Shown piece after piece: positions 8,220 through 16,741 of a stretch of DNA of 64,000 nt. Made by a program: the position numbers and the translations under genes. The first letter of the stretch is position 1, and every line of letters begins with the position of its first letter. Below the pieces are notes generated by a model that saw only the letters and a program-made list of their open reading frames with translations, ran no database searches and was not told where the DNA came from. Origin of the DNA: Mycobacterium sp. 1245111.1. Lineage in GTDB: Bacteria > Actinomycetota > Actinomycetes > Mycobacteriales > Mycobacteriaceae. Location of the stretch: the NCBI RefSeq assembly GCF_001673405.1, contig NZ_LZLV01000112.1, positions 62,001 through 126,000 on the forward strand. Direction: 5' to 3'.

Positions 8220-9338
8220 TCAGGCGCTGAGGATTGCGGCGGCGCACGATCCGCCGCCGCCGACTGCCTGCACAAGTCCGATTCGAGGGTCGCGTACCTG
8301 TCGGCCCTCGGCTTCGCCTCGAAGTTGAGCGACGATTTCGGCCGCCTGAGCCAATCCTGTGGCGCCGATGGGGTGGCCGCGCGCGATGCAACCCCCGTCG
8401 GTGTTGGTAGGCAGCGTGCCGTCGTTGGCCAGGGCCCCCGACTCCGCGTGTTTGATGACGTCGGCGGAGTCGGCCAGTCCCATCGCGATCAGAGCGGTGA
8501 TCTCCTCGCTGGCGCACATGTCGTGCAAGGACACTACGTCCACGTCGGACGGATCGACTCGCGCGGCCGCGTAGGCACGCTGAGCGGTCAGCGTCAACTG
8601 CGAGGGCGGCCCAACCACCGGTCCGATGGTCGGCCACTGCGGATCTAGGGGCCAACTTGTCTGCTCGATCGCCAGCACCGAGATCGAACGGGATTGCGGC
8701 TGCGCGGTGACGACTACCGCCGCGCCCCCGTCCACCGATGCGTGACACATCATCTTGGTCAGCGGATCCGCAACCATGCGCGCGTTCAAGACATCGTCGA
8801 CGGTCACTGGATCGGCACTCCGCCTGGCCGCCAAGGGATTCAACCGGGCCTGGTTATGCGATTTCGCCGCGACCGCCGCGATGACGTCCGGTCCGCAACC
8901 CGCGTCGTGCAGCCACCGCGCCGCCTCGATCGCATAATGCGTCTGAGGCGGGAATCGGTCCCAGAACCCCACCGCGGCAGGCACGACGCCACCAGGCTCC
9001 AACGCCGTCGTCTTCTCGTATCCGATCGCCAGCGCGGTTCGACACCGCCCAGATGCCACCGCCCACACGGCGTGCCGAAGCGCGACCAATCCACCGGCCG
9101 ACGCGCTCTCCGTGGCAGTGACGGGAATTCCCGTTCGGCCCAACGTGAGAGCGACCTTCATCCCTGTCTGCGGCGGCGCGAGGGCGGACGCGGTGAACAC
9201 CTCGCCGACCTCGTCGTAGTCGACGTTGGCGTCCGCCAGAGCTTTTCGCGCCGCGGCGATTCCCAGATCGGCTAAAGGCACCTCGCCGTGTCTGCCGAAT
9301 TCAGTGACACCGACACCGCTCAGATAGGCAACCGTCAC
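8220..9338 (-). CDS. Thiolase-fold protein, Ltp2-like (likely retro-aldolase)
   Basis: A 372-residue thiolase-superfamily protein (lipid-transfer/SCP-x thiolase type). The N-terminus YLSGVGVTEFGRHGEVPLADL and the C-terminal CIARGHPIGATGLAQAAEIV are clear. The nucleophile position, normally a Cys in a 'CASG' type loop, reads TESASAGGL, so classical thiolysis is unlikely. Mycobacterial Ltp2 also lacks thiolase activity and acts as a retro-aldolase with a DUF35 partner. The GTG at 9338 overlaps the stop of a DUF35-like gene (GTGA), which supports that pairing. The longer frame to 9539 runs back through that gene and was rejected. Confidence 0.78.
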   Translation of the reverse strand: MTVAYLSGVGVTEFGRHGEVPLADLGIAAARKALADANVDYDEVGEVFTASALAPPQTGMKVALTLGRTGIPVTATESASAGGLVALRHAVWAVASGRCRTALAIGYEKTTALEPGGVVPAAVGFWDRFPPQTHYAIEAARWLHDAGCGPDVIAAVAAKSHNQARLNPLAARRSADPVTVDDVLNARMVADPLTKMMCHASVDGGAAVVVTAQPQSRSISVLAIEQTSWPLDPQWPTIGPVVGPPSQLTLTAQRAYAAARVDPSDVDVVSLHDMCASEEITALIAMGLADSADVIKHAESGALANDGTLPTNTDGGCIARGHPIGATGLAQAAEIVAQLRGEAEGRQVRDPRIGLVQAVGGGGSCAAAILSA

Positions 9339-9568
9339 TGGGCACCTGCACAGAAGACGTCGATCTCCAGATCGTCGAATGTGCGCGTCACCAGTGATCC
9401 GACGGTGCCGGGGGCGGGCCGGGCGCCGTCGACGAGAACCTGGATCCGCCCTTTCGGCGTATCGACCCACGCCACGCTGTATCCGTCGGGGCCGAAATCC
9501 GCGAATGGCGACTTCGACGGAATGAAGGTCGACGACCAAACGGTCGCGACGTGATCAGGTGATGACAT
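9335..9568 (-). CDS. DUF35-type OB-fold protein, short
   Basis: A 77-residue protein with the OB-fold part of DUF35 proteins: YSVAWVDTPKGRIQVLVDG, GTVGSLVTRTF and a closing DLEIDVFCAGAQ. The zinc-ribbon half with its Cys pairs, present in the second copy of this module at 19071, is missing, so this is a minimal version. It probably binds the thiolase-fold protein encoded immediately downstream with a 4-nt overlap. The ATG at 9568 overlaps the end of the upstream CoA-transferase by 14 nt; an in-frame start at 9604 is possible but lies deeper inside that gene. Confidence 0.65.
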   Translation of the reverse strand: MSSPDHVATVWSSTFIPSKSPFADFGPDGYSVAWVDTPKGRIQVLVDGARPAPGTVGSLVTRTFDDLEIDVFCAGAQ

Positions 9569-11639
9569 CGGCACGGGCCGTCCTCTCGTGGTCCACATTT
9601 GCACTCCCGAGCGCAGGTGGGGGCGACAGCGTCACCGGCCCTTCACCCCTGAACCGCCACGGCAGCCCGACGAGCCGAGCTGTGCCGAGATCGGGGTCAG
9701 GGTGTGCAATTTCGGGAAAGAATCCGCGTTCCGTCAGGTGGTTGTCGGTGATCAGCTCGTCGGCGCGGCGCACGACTGCGGCCTCGACTCCCGCTCCCTG
9801 CAACTTGAAGACGGCGTCTTCGGACCGATTGATCGCGATGAGTTTCGCGACGAACTCGGCAGTTTCGGCGTGGCATTGCTCGCCGCACAGCTCGACGGCG
9901 ACCCAGCGCCCGTCGGTGGCTCGATAGACGGCACGCTGGACGTCGAGGTTGTCGGGAAGGGAATCGGTGGACGCCGCGGTGAGGTACTCCGACACCGTCG
10001 ATGCGACGACTTCGGCCATCGACAGGTCCACGACGGCGCCGCCAGACCGGCTCGGTCCGAGAGCCCACGCGGCGATGACGACCGCGCCCACGACAGACGA
10101 CAACGGGTCCGCCAGGACCGTGCCCAAGCGCGCCGGTGTTCCGTCCTGGCCCGTGGTGAGTCCGGCGAGGCCCCCGTAGGACTGAACGTTGTTGGCGTAC
10201 ACGCGGTAGCCGGCCATCGGGCCGTCGGAACCGAATCCCGACACCCGCAGGGTGAGTCGACCGGAGTCGGCGAGCTCGGCCGGGTCGACCCCGAAACGGC
10301 TCAGGCGGCTCGATCCGACATTTTCGATCAATACGTCAGACTGGTCGAGGATTGCGGCGACGTCGTCGACTGCCCGTGCGGGATCGAGCAGGACGCTGCG
10401 CTTGGAGTGGTTCGCGATCGCGAAGTAGGCGCCCCGCTCCGGGCCGGCGATGCCATCCGCGAAAGGTCCACTACGCCGGTAGATGTCGAGCCGATCCGGG
10501 TCTTCGAGCCGCACGACGCGGGCGCCCATCGCGCCGAGGAGCGCCCCGACGATGGGGCCTGCAAGTACGTGCGTGAGTTCGGCGATCCTGAGCCCGGCCA
10601 GGCCCGGCGCGGACTGCCTGCCTTTCTGGGAGAGGCTGATCGACCATGGTGGACCCAGCACGGCGGCCGTCTGGTCGGCCAGTCGAACGTGGTGCAGCGA
10701 ACCGCGATGGGCCAACTGCGGTGAGTCGAGGAGCTCGGCGGGGTGGTTGACCGGCGTTGAGGGCACGCCATTGGCCTGCAGGAGTGCAGCACAGTCCGCT
10801 TTGAGCCGGCTGGCGGTCCATTCGGTGACCCGCGCGTTGATCAGGTCGGCGTGTTCGATGCGCGCCTGCCGCTCATCAAGTCCCGTGGCCCATGCGGGTT
10901 CCTCGAGTGCGGCGCGCAGACCGCTCCACTGATGATTCTCGACAGCGGTGATTCGGACCAGTCCGTCACGACAGGTGAAGACACCGGACGGTGCCAAATA
11001 GCGGCCGCTGCCGGCCCGACCGGGACACCGGTAGAGGATGTGGGCGCATTCGGGCAGGGCGGCGGTGAAGATGACCGCCTCCTGGGCGGAGACGTCCACG
11101 ACGACAGAGCCGCCCTCGCGGTTGCGACGATCCAGTCCGTGCAGCGCGGCCAGCGCCGCAACCGCCCCGACAGCTTTCGATGCGACGTAACCAGGGGCCG
11201 GCACCGGAACCCCGCCGGCGTCCTCAATGGTGGCAAGGAGTCCCCCGCTGGCCTGTGCCGTGATCTCGCCGCCGGGCCGATGATGGCGCGGGCCATCCAC
11301 CCCGAACGCGGACACGACCACCACCACGACCCCGTGCTCGGCATCCGGTGTAGCGTCCGCCTCGTCGACGATGACGATGTCGTAGTCCTGCAAGCTCGGA
11401 ACGACGCCAGCGGGCAGTACGGCCGCCTCACGGTTCAGCACCAGATCGACGGCCGCGGCCTTCCCGTCGGGTGTCTCGACCACCGGACCAGCGCGATGGA
11501 CATGGGTGCCCGATATCCGGTCGACGGCCGCCCCAAGGGAGGCGAGAAGCGCCGCCGCCGCGGAGCCGGGTATACCCGTGCCGTTGTGCAGCACGCGAAT
11601 TCCCGACAAAAACCCCGAAGACGGCACGGCGTCGGTCAC
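9555..11639 (-). CDS. Tandem-fused family III CoA-transferase
   Basis: A 694-residue protein with two CaiB/BaiF CoA-transferase domains end to end. Domain 1 starts LSGIRVLHNGTGIPGSAAAALLASLG near residue 11; domain 2 starts LAGLRIAELTHVLAGPIVGALLGAMG near residue 347 and contains NHSKRSVLLDPA. Single-domain family members form interlocked dimers, so a fused protein may form an intramolecular pseudo-dimer. Domain 1 is the more diverged, lacking a clear 'N.GKRS' block, and may be structural. It starts with GTG and heads an operon with the DUF35-like and Ltp2-like genes, so it may make the CoA thioester that the aldolase pair cleaves. Confidence 0.85.
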   Translation of the reverse strand: MTDAVPSSGFLSGIRVLHNGTGIPGSAAAALLASLGAAVDRISGTHVHRAGPVVETPDGKAAAVDLVLNREAAVLPAGVVPSLQDYDIVIVDEADATPDAEHGVVVVVVSAFGVDGPRHHRPGGEITAQASGGLLATIEDAGGVPVPAPGYVASKAVGAVAALAALHGLDRRNREGGSVVVDVSAQEAVIFTAALPECAHILYRCPGRAGSGRYLAPSGVFTCRDGLVRITAVENHQWSGLRAALEEPAWATGLDERQARIEHADLINARVTEWTASRLKADCAALLQANGVPSTPVNHPAELLDSPQLAHRGSLHHVRLADQTAAVLGPPWSISLSQKGRQSAPGLAGLRIAELTHVLAGPIVGALLGAMGARVVRLEDPDRLDIYRRSGPFADGIAGPERGAYFAIANHSKRSVLLDPARAVDDVAAILDQSDVLIENVGSSRLSRFGVDPAELADSGRLTLRVSGFGSDGPMAGYRVYANNVQSYGGLAGLTTGQDGTPARLGTVLADPLSSVVGAVVIAAWALGPSRSGGAVVDLSMAEVVASTVSEYLTAASTDSLPDNLDVQRAVYRATDGRWVAVELCGEQCHAETAEFVAKLIAINRSEDAVFKLQGAGVEAAVVRRADELITDNHLTERGFFPEIAHPDPDLGTARLVGLPWRFRGEGPVTLSPPPALGSANVDHERTARADVIT

Positions 11640-11701
11640 CCTTCGTCAGCTCCTGCCCATAACGTATTCACACGGGACGGCATGACGATTGAACAGCATT
11701 C

Positions 11702-11770
11702 GTTCTATTGTTGTCCAACGTGGCGCCCGGCCCGTTGGCTTCACACATTCACATATCGTGTTCTATTGTT
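11702..11770 (+). promoter_or_regulatory. Two copies of the shared promoter motif before the P450
   Basis: GTTCTATTGTT lies at 11702-11712 and the full TGTTCTATTGTT at 11759-11770. The second copy has TATTGT as a -10 element with the P450 ATG 7 nt further on. CATATC just before it and GATATG just after it form a short inverted repeat, which could be an operator. The first copy has no gene start close behind it and may be a second operator copy. Confidence 0.55.
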
Positions 11771-11776
11771 CAGGAT

Positions 11777-12991
11777 ATGTCGATGATCACAGCTCTGTCC
11801 GAGTCCCGGTTCGACGACGCGTCGTTCTACCTCGGCGACCCGAACGCCACCTTTCGCCAGCTGCGCGAGACCGATCCGGTGCATTGGTACGAGCAGGGCA
11901 AATTCTGGGTGATCACGAAGTACGACGACATCAAGACGATTTCCGCGCGACCTGAGAAGTTCAAGTCCGAACGCATCGCGATCATGATGGACCTCATCGC
12001 GCACCGCGAGGGACGTGACCCGCAGGGTTACGGCGGCCGCGGCATTCTCTTCATGGACCCGCCCGAGCATCGTGCCCATCGCAAGGCGATCGGCGTGCGC
12101 TTCACTCCGGCGGCGGTGGCCAAAATCGAGGCGCGCGTGCGCGAGGTGATCGCATCGATTTTCGACGATCTCCCCGACGGCGAGTTCGACTGGATCGAGC
12201 GAGTCGCCGAGCCGTTCCCGGTATACGTCTTTGCCCATCTTCTCGGGGTGCCGGAAGTCGACTGGCCGAAGGTCGCCGGCTGGGCCACCACGATCGCCAA
12301 AGTCGGCAGCGGCGTGGCCGACGACGGTGACATGGAGACCATCTTCGGTGAGGTAGCGCCCTATCTGATGGCACTGGTCGCCGAGCGCGCCGACGAGCCC
12401 ACCGACGACTTGTTGTCAATGCTGTCGCAGGTGCATATCGATGGTGAGCCCTTCAACGAGATCCAAGTGATGACCTATGCGCTCACACTCCTCGCCGCCG
12501 GTAGCGAGACCACGCAGAGCCTGATCGCCGGTATCGCAGCGTGTTTCGACATGCACCCAGATCAGGCCGAGCAGGCATTCGCGGACCCCGAGGTCGGCAC
12601 CAACGCCGTCGAGGAGGTGATGCGCTGGTGGACGCCCGTGATGAGCATGGCGCGGCAGGCGGCCCACGATACCGAGGTCCGTGGGGTGACGATCCGCGAA
12701 GGCGATGGAGTTCTGCTGGCGTACGCCTCGGCCAATCGCGATACCGACCACTGGGGTCCCACCGCCGAGCGCTTCGACGTCCACCGTCCCGACGCGTCAG
12801 GCCACCTGGGGTTTGGCGTCGGGGAGCACTTCTGCATGGGCGCGGCGCTGGCGCGCAGGGAAGCACGCGTCGTACTGGACGAAGTGATCAAGCGGGCCAA
12901 GGGATTACACGTCACCGGCGAGGGTGTGCTGCGGCCGTCGGCACTTGTGCATACCTTCGACCGACTGCCGGTGACGCTGGAATACCGGTAA
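11777..12991 (+). CDS. Cytochrome P450
   Basis: A 404-residue bacterial class I P450. The I-helix oxygen-activation motif is LAAGSETTQ, and the heme-binding loop FGVGEHFCMGAALAR supplies the thiolate Cys near residue 353. A soluble P450 of this kind needs a ferredoxin and a reductase, and neither is encoded nearby. It most likely hydroxylates the pathway substrate or an early CoA-free acid. The ATG at 11777, seven bases after the TATTGT box, fits a leaderless transcript; the longer frame from 11708 runs through the promoter. It stands alone between two reverse-strand operons. CYP family number cannot be assigned from sequence alone. Confidence 0.92.
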   Translation: MSMITALSESRFDDASFYLGDPNATFRQLRETDPVHWYEQGKFWVITKYDDIKTISARPEKFKSERIAIMMDLIAHREGRDPQGYGGRGILFMDPPEHRAHRKAIGVRFTPAAVAKIEARVREVIASIFDDLPDGEFDWIERVAEPFPVYVFAHLLGVPEVDWPKVAGWATTIAKVGSGVADDGDMETIFGEVAPYLMALVAERADEPTDDLLSMLSQVHIDGEPFNEIQVMTYALTLLAAGSETTQSLIAGIAACFDMHPDQAEQAFADPEVGTNAVEEVMRWWTPVMSMARQAAHDTEVRGVTIREGDGVLLAYASANRDTDHWGPTAERFDVHRPDASGHLGFGVGEHFCMGAALARREARVVLDEVIKRAKGLHVTGEGVLRPSALVHTFDRLPVTLEYR

Positions 12992-13026
12992 GCCCCGATC
13001 CCAACAAACCTGCAGGGACCACGCCG

Positions 13027-14082
13027 TCACCTCGTCTGCAGCCACGCCGTCACGGCGGTGCGGTGCTCGGCCCGCGATCCCAGCGCCGCGGCCCGCGACG
13101 CAGCCCGGCGCAGGTGTACGTGCGCCTCGTGTTCCCAGGTGTAGGCGATCCCGCCGAACACTTGCATCGCCCCCTCGGGCACCCGACGCAGGGAGTCGAT
13201 AGCCCAGAAGCACGCCAGTGAGACCAGGGCCGCCGCATCGGGATGCTGGAGCTCGACCGCGTCGGCCGCGCGATTCACCAGGGCGCGTGCGATCTCGATC
13301 ACCGAACGCTGGTCCACCAGGCGATGTTTGATCGCTTGCCGGGTTCCGATCGGTCGGCCGAACGTCACCCGTACTTTGGCGTACTCCACGGCTGCGTCGT
13401 TGGCCGCCGCCGCGATCCCGATCAGTTCGGCGACCGTGGCGAGCCGGCTGCGCTGTAGTGCGTCATGGTGCTGCTCGACCGCGCGGGCACCCGACGCCAG
13501 GGCCCGCAGCGGCGCGTCGTCCAGGGTGATGCGCGCCGCGGGGTTGTGGTCGAGGGGTTGCTCGGGTTGGCGCCCGACTCCAGGACCTGTGGTGTCGACG
13601 ACGCCCAGCACGGGTTGGCCGTCGCGCCGTCCGAGAACCAGGAGCTGGTCGGCCGCGCCTCCGTAGGGGACCAGCGGCCAGGTGCCGTTGATTTCTCCCT
13701 CGCTGAGGGTTGCGCCGACGTCATCGAGAATCAGGGTGAGGCCAGCGGCACAGCGCTGTTCGCACCAGGCCGCCGCGGCCGCCGAGGCGAGCGGGACCGG
13801 GAGCGCGGCCGCGCCCGCCGCCTCGGCAAGCACGCACAGCTCGCGAAGCGAACCACCACCGCCGCCGTGTGCTTCGGCGACCAGAACATCCGGCCACCCC
13901 AAGTCGAGCACGGTCTTCCACAGCTGTTCGTCGAACGCTGGGAGAGGGCCGTCCAGGAGCGCGCGGGCGCGCTCGACCGTCCATGCCTGGTTCAGGATGT
14001 GGTCCGCAGTGCTGCGCAGCTCGGCGAGTTCTGCTGCAGCGTCGGCGATCTCGTCGAGCGATGGCTCGCGGTCACGGGTCAC
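13027..14082 (-). CDS. Acyl-CoA dehydrogenase, partner subunit
   Basis: A 351-residue acyl-CoA dehydrogenase homologue on the short side for the family. The C-terminal AMQVFGGIAYTWEHEAHVHLRR and the VTFGRPIGTRQAIKHRLVDQ helix identify it. The catalytic-Glu helix reads QRSRLATVAELIG, without the expected Glu, so it is probably the non-catalytic half of a heteromer with the dehydrogenase encoded directly upstream (11-nt overlap). The start is a GTG at 14082. The N-terminal third is Ala-rich and loosely conserved. This repeats the arrangement at 244-2627. Confidence 0.82.
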   Translation of the reverse strand: MTRDREPSLDEIADAAAELAELRSTADHILNQAWTVERARALLDGPLPAFDEQLWKTVLDLGWPDVLVAEAHGGGGGSLRELCVLAEAAGAAALPVPLASAAAAAWCEQRCAAGLTLILDDVGATLSEGEINGTWPLVPYGGAADQLLVLGRRDGQPVLGVVDTTGPGVGRQPEQPLDHNPAARITLDDAPLRALASGARAVEQHHDALQRSRLATVAELIGIAAAANDAAVEYAKVRVTFGRPIGTRQAIKHRLVDQRSVIEIARALVNRAADAVELQHPDAAALVSLACFWAIDSLRRVPEGAMQVFGGIAYTWEHEAHVHLRRAASRAAALGSRAEHRTAVTAWLQTR

Positions 14083-15265
14083 GGGGCAGTCCCAACAATC
14101 TCTCGGCGATGACGTTGCGCTGTATTTCGGATGTGCCGGCGCCGAATGTAGCGGCGCGCATCAGCAGGTAACTCTTTGCTACGTTGCCGTTCTTGGCGGC
14201 CGACGGTGAACCGCGCTCCAGAGTGCCAAGCGGGCCGGCCAGGTCAAGTCCGAAGTTCGCCATCGCCTGGTCGACTTCGGAGGTCAGCAGTTTCGCCATG
14301 GACGCCTCTGGTCCCGGGCTGACGCCACGGACACCCGCGGCGGTCGCCTGCGAAGCAATCTGGCGCAGCGCCTCGACCCGGGCGGTGAAGCCGGCCAGCT
14401 GATCGGCGATGTACTCATCGTCTAATCCCTTGTTGCTCAGCGCATTCGGCCGTTTAGCGAGACCGACGAGAATGTCCAGCCTGCGCTCGATCCGGTGGGT
14501 CCGGCTCTGGCCGACCCGCTCGTAACCCAGCGTCGACTTCGCTACCCGCCAACCGTCGTGCAGCGGGCCGAGCACGCGGGACAGCGGCACGCGGGCAGCA
14601 TCGAAAAACACCTCGCTGAACTCGGCGTCGCCGGAGATCTGCCGGATCGGCCTCACCTCGATGCCCGGCGTCGCGAGATCGGCGAGAATGTAGCTGATTC
14701 CCTTGCGCGGCTCAGCGTTTGGATCGGTGCGAGCAAGGAGGTAAATGCGATCCGCGTAGTGCGCCTTCGACGTCCACACCTTCTGACCGGTGATCACCAG
14801 CTCGTCACCCTCGATCACGGCGCGTGTCGTGAGCGCGGCGAGGTCGCTACCGGCATTGGGTTCGCTGAAACCCTGGCACCAGACGTCCTCAGCCGACAGG
14901 ATGCGGGGCAGAAAGAACTTGCGCTGCTCCTCGGTGCCCCACTGGATGATGGTCGGCCCGAGCTGATTGATGGCGCTGCGGTTGATCGGTTCAGGTGTAC
15001 GCGCAGCGGCCATTTCAGCGGTGAAGATCAACTGCTGGACCGGTGTGGCGGCACGCCCGCCAAACTCCGTCGGCCACGAGATAGCTGCTAATCCGGCCTC
15101 GTGAAGCCGCTGCTGCCACAACCGCATCCGGTCCAGACGATCCGCGTCGGTGCCTGCACCAGACGAGATGTCTGCGGTGAGCGCCGACGCAAGAAAGCCC
15201 CTGACCTCGTCACGGAACGCGCGGTCCGACGCGGACAGCGGTACCCCGTAGTCGCGGTCGGTCAC
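14072..15265 (-). CDS. Acyl-CoA dehydrogenase, catalytic subunit
   Basis: A 397-residue FAD acyl-CoA dehydrogenase. CQGFSEPNAGSDLAAL is the FAD/substrate loop, ITGQKVWTSKAHYADR follows, TLGYERVGQS carries the Glu expected as catalytic base, and GAGTSEIQRNVIAERLLGLPRD closes the protein. Reading frame is open to 15646, but the GTG at 15265 overlaps the SRPBCC gene stop as GTGA and begins VTDRDYGVPLS, a natural family N-terminus. It is probably paired with the Glu-lacking dehydrogenase downstream. Substrate unknown. Confidence 0.87.
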   Translation of the reverse strand: MTDRDYGVPLSASDRAFRDEVRGFLASALTADISSGAGTDADRLDRMRLWQQRLHEAGLAAISWPTEFGGRAATPVQQLIFTAEMAAARTPEPINRSAINQLGPTIIQWGTEEQRKFFLPRILSAEDVWCQGFSEPNAGSDLAALTTRAVIEGDELVITGQKVWTSKAHYADRIYLLARTDPNAEPRKGISYILADLATPGIEVRPIRQISGDAEFSEVFFDAARVPLSRVLGPLHDGWRVAKSTLGYERVGQSRTHRIERRLDILVGLAKRPNALSNKGLDDEYIADQLAGFTARVEALRQIASQATAAGVRGVSPGPEASMAKLLTSEVDQAMANFGLDLAGPLGTLERGSPSAAKNGNVAKSYLLMRAATFGAGTSEIQRNVIAERLLGLPRDP

Positions 15266-15696
15266 GGGTGGCCTTGAGCCGCTGCGCCGTCGGCCAGCCA
15301 ATCCGCCATCATTCCGTAGACGGCTTCGATCGCCTCTCTGGCGGCGTCGGCCTCGCGCTCGGCGGAGCCGACCGGTTCGTAGTCGACATCCCACGTGATG
15401 TCGGCGCCGTCCTCGGCTGGATGAACTGTGACGACGGCTTCGAATCGCGAGACCGGCAGCGGATTGTCGGCGATCGAGTAGCCCAGCTCCATCCGATCGT
15501 GGTCCAGGTGGGTCAGCGTCTCGACGACGGGGTTGCCGCTGGGGCCGTAGATCGATCGGCTCATGCCGATGCCGTCGCCGGTGACGTCGACTCGACCGGT
15601 TACCGGGATCCAACTGACGTCCGCGAAGTCGGCCAGCAGCGCCCACACCCTTGATGCGGGCGCATCAACCCGTTTGGCGATTGCGATTCGGGGCAT
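15262..15696 (-). CDS. SRPBCC (START/Bet v1-like) ligand-binding protein
   Basis: A 144-residue helix-grip protein of the polyketide cyclase/SRPBCC superfamily: IAIAKRVDAPASRVWALLADFADVSWIPVTG at the start and a long C-terminal helix EADAAREAIEAVYGMMADWLADG. Such proteins bind hydrophobic ligands; no catalytic residues can be named. It is the first gene of a reverse operon with two acyl-CoA dehydrogenases and diverges from the enoyl-CoA hydratase gene, so it may hold or process a lipid-like intermediate of this pathway. Confidence 0.75.
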   Translation of the reverse strand: MPRIAIAKRVDAPASRVWALLADFADVSWIPVTGRVDVTGDGIGMSRSIYGPSGNPVVETLTHLDHDRMELGYSIADNPLPVSRFEAVVTVHPAEDGADITWDVDYEPVGSAEREADAAREAIEAVYGMMADWLADGAAAQGHP

Positions 15697-15736
15697 GGGC
15701 GAACATTAGCAGCCGACTGAACAAATAATCGGATAG

Positions 15737-15748
15737 TGTTCTGATGTG
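15737..15748 (+). promoter_or_regulatory. Variant promoter motif TGTTCTGATGTG
   Basis: A variant of the TGTTCTATTGTT motif in the divergent gap between the SRPBCC and enoyl-CoA hydratase genes. TAGTGT just before it is a possible -10 element. The gap also holds AT-rich ACAAATAATCGGATAG. It is weaker evidence than the exact copies. Confidence 0.35.
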
Positions 15749-15780
15749 CAGTGGTGCATTCGCGACGAGAGGCGAACAGG

Positions 15781-16677
15781 ATGGGTGAGACGGCGCAGGG
15801 TGCCGACGGCCTCGAGGTCGACGACGACTGGGTTCGATACGAGGTGGTGGAGCCACACATCGCCGAGATAACGATCAACCGGCCAGACCGGCGCAACGCC
15901 ATCCTCTCCCCGGACATGCATGACCTTTTCAAAGACCGGCTCGACAGGGCTGAAGCCGACGATGACGTCAAGGTGGTCGTGCTCGCCGCGGCCGGCAAGG
16001 ACTTCTCCAGCGGTGACGACGTCCGCAGGCTCCCCATCGAGAAAGCCGGTCTGAACAAAGGAAAGCGGCTCCCGCAGACGGCGCGACTGGCTAACGCTCG
16101 CCGACTGCATCGGCATCTCACCAACTGGCTCGAGTTTCCCAAGACGGTGATCGCAGCGTGCCAGGGCGCAACACTCGGGGCCGGGATGAACTTGGCGTTA
16201 GCGGCCGACATCCTGGTCGTTTCCGATGACATGTACCTGGCCCGACCGCAGGCGCGTATCGGGTTCGCAGGCTTCTCCACCGCCATGCCACTGGCACTGC
16301 TCAAGCTCGGCCCTAACCGGGGATACGAGGCAATGATCACCGGCCGCAAGGTGCGCGCCGCGGAACTCAAAGACTGGGGCGTGGCCGCGTCAGCCGTGCC
16401 GGCCGCTGAACTGCGGGATGAGGCAATGCGGTACGCGCGTGCGATCGCGCATCACTCCGCCGACGGCCTGATGATCGGCAAGCACGCGCTCATCACCTTC
16501 TGGAACGCCGTGGGCATGGCGCAATTCGGTGACTGGGTTCCGATGGGGCACAGCGTGTTCAGCAATCTGTCGTGGCGGGACGACGAGTTCAATTTCATGA
16601 AGGAGCGCTCGGCTCGCGGCGGTCGTGAAGCGATGGCCGAGTTGGAACGTCGCTACGCGGAATGGGGCTTCGAATAA
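15781..16677 (+). CDS. Enoyl-CoA hydratase/isomerase family protein
   Basis: A 298-residue crotonase-fold protein. HIAEITINRPDRRNAILSPDM, VLAAAGKDFSSGDDVRR (first oxyanion-hole segment) and ACQGATLGAGMNLALAADILV (second) are typical. In place of the classical Glu pair the second half reads RPQARIGFAGFSTAMPLALL, so the precise reaction (hydration, isomerisation or ring cleavage) is open. The ATG at 15781 follows GAGAGGCGAACAGG, whereas the upstream ATG at 15751 lacks such a site. It begins the forward run that continues with an SDR, a Rieske oxygenase and an aldolase pair. Confidence 0.86.
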   Translation: MGETAQGADGLEVDDDWVRYEVVEPHIAEITINRPDRRNAILSPDMHDLFKDRLDRAEADDDVKVVVLAAAGKDFSSGDDVRRLPIEKAGLNKGKRLPQTARLANARRLHRHLTNWLEFPKTVIAACQGATLGAGMNLALAADILVVSDDMYLARPQARIGFAGFSTAMPLALLKLGPNRGYEAMITGRKVRAAELKDWGVAASAVPAAELRDEAMRYARAIAHHSADGLMIGKHALITFWNAVGMAQFGDWVPMGHSVFSNLSWRDDEFNFMKERSARGGREAMAELERRYAEWGFE

Positions 16678-16701
16678 TCAGCTATACAGATTGTGTTTAT
16701 G

Positions 16702-16713
16702 TGTTCTGTATGC
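16702..16713 (+). promoter_or_regulatory. Variant promoter motif TGTTCTGTATGC
   Basis: In the 64-bp gap before the SDR gene, TGTTCTGTATGC resembles the shared motif, following TTGTGTTTATG. It may give the SDR-Rieske-aldolase genes their own promoter. Support is only similarity and position. Confidence 0.3.
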
Positions 16714-16741
16714 TGAATCGGAGCCACCAGTTAGAGGAGTG

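Noticed and set aside
9588..10724. 378-codon forward open frame
   Set aside because: Antisense to the tandem CoA-transferase; no domain seen.
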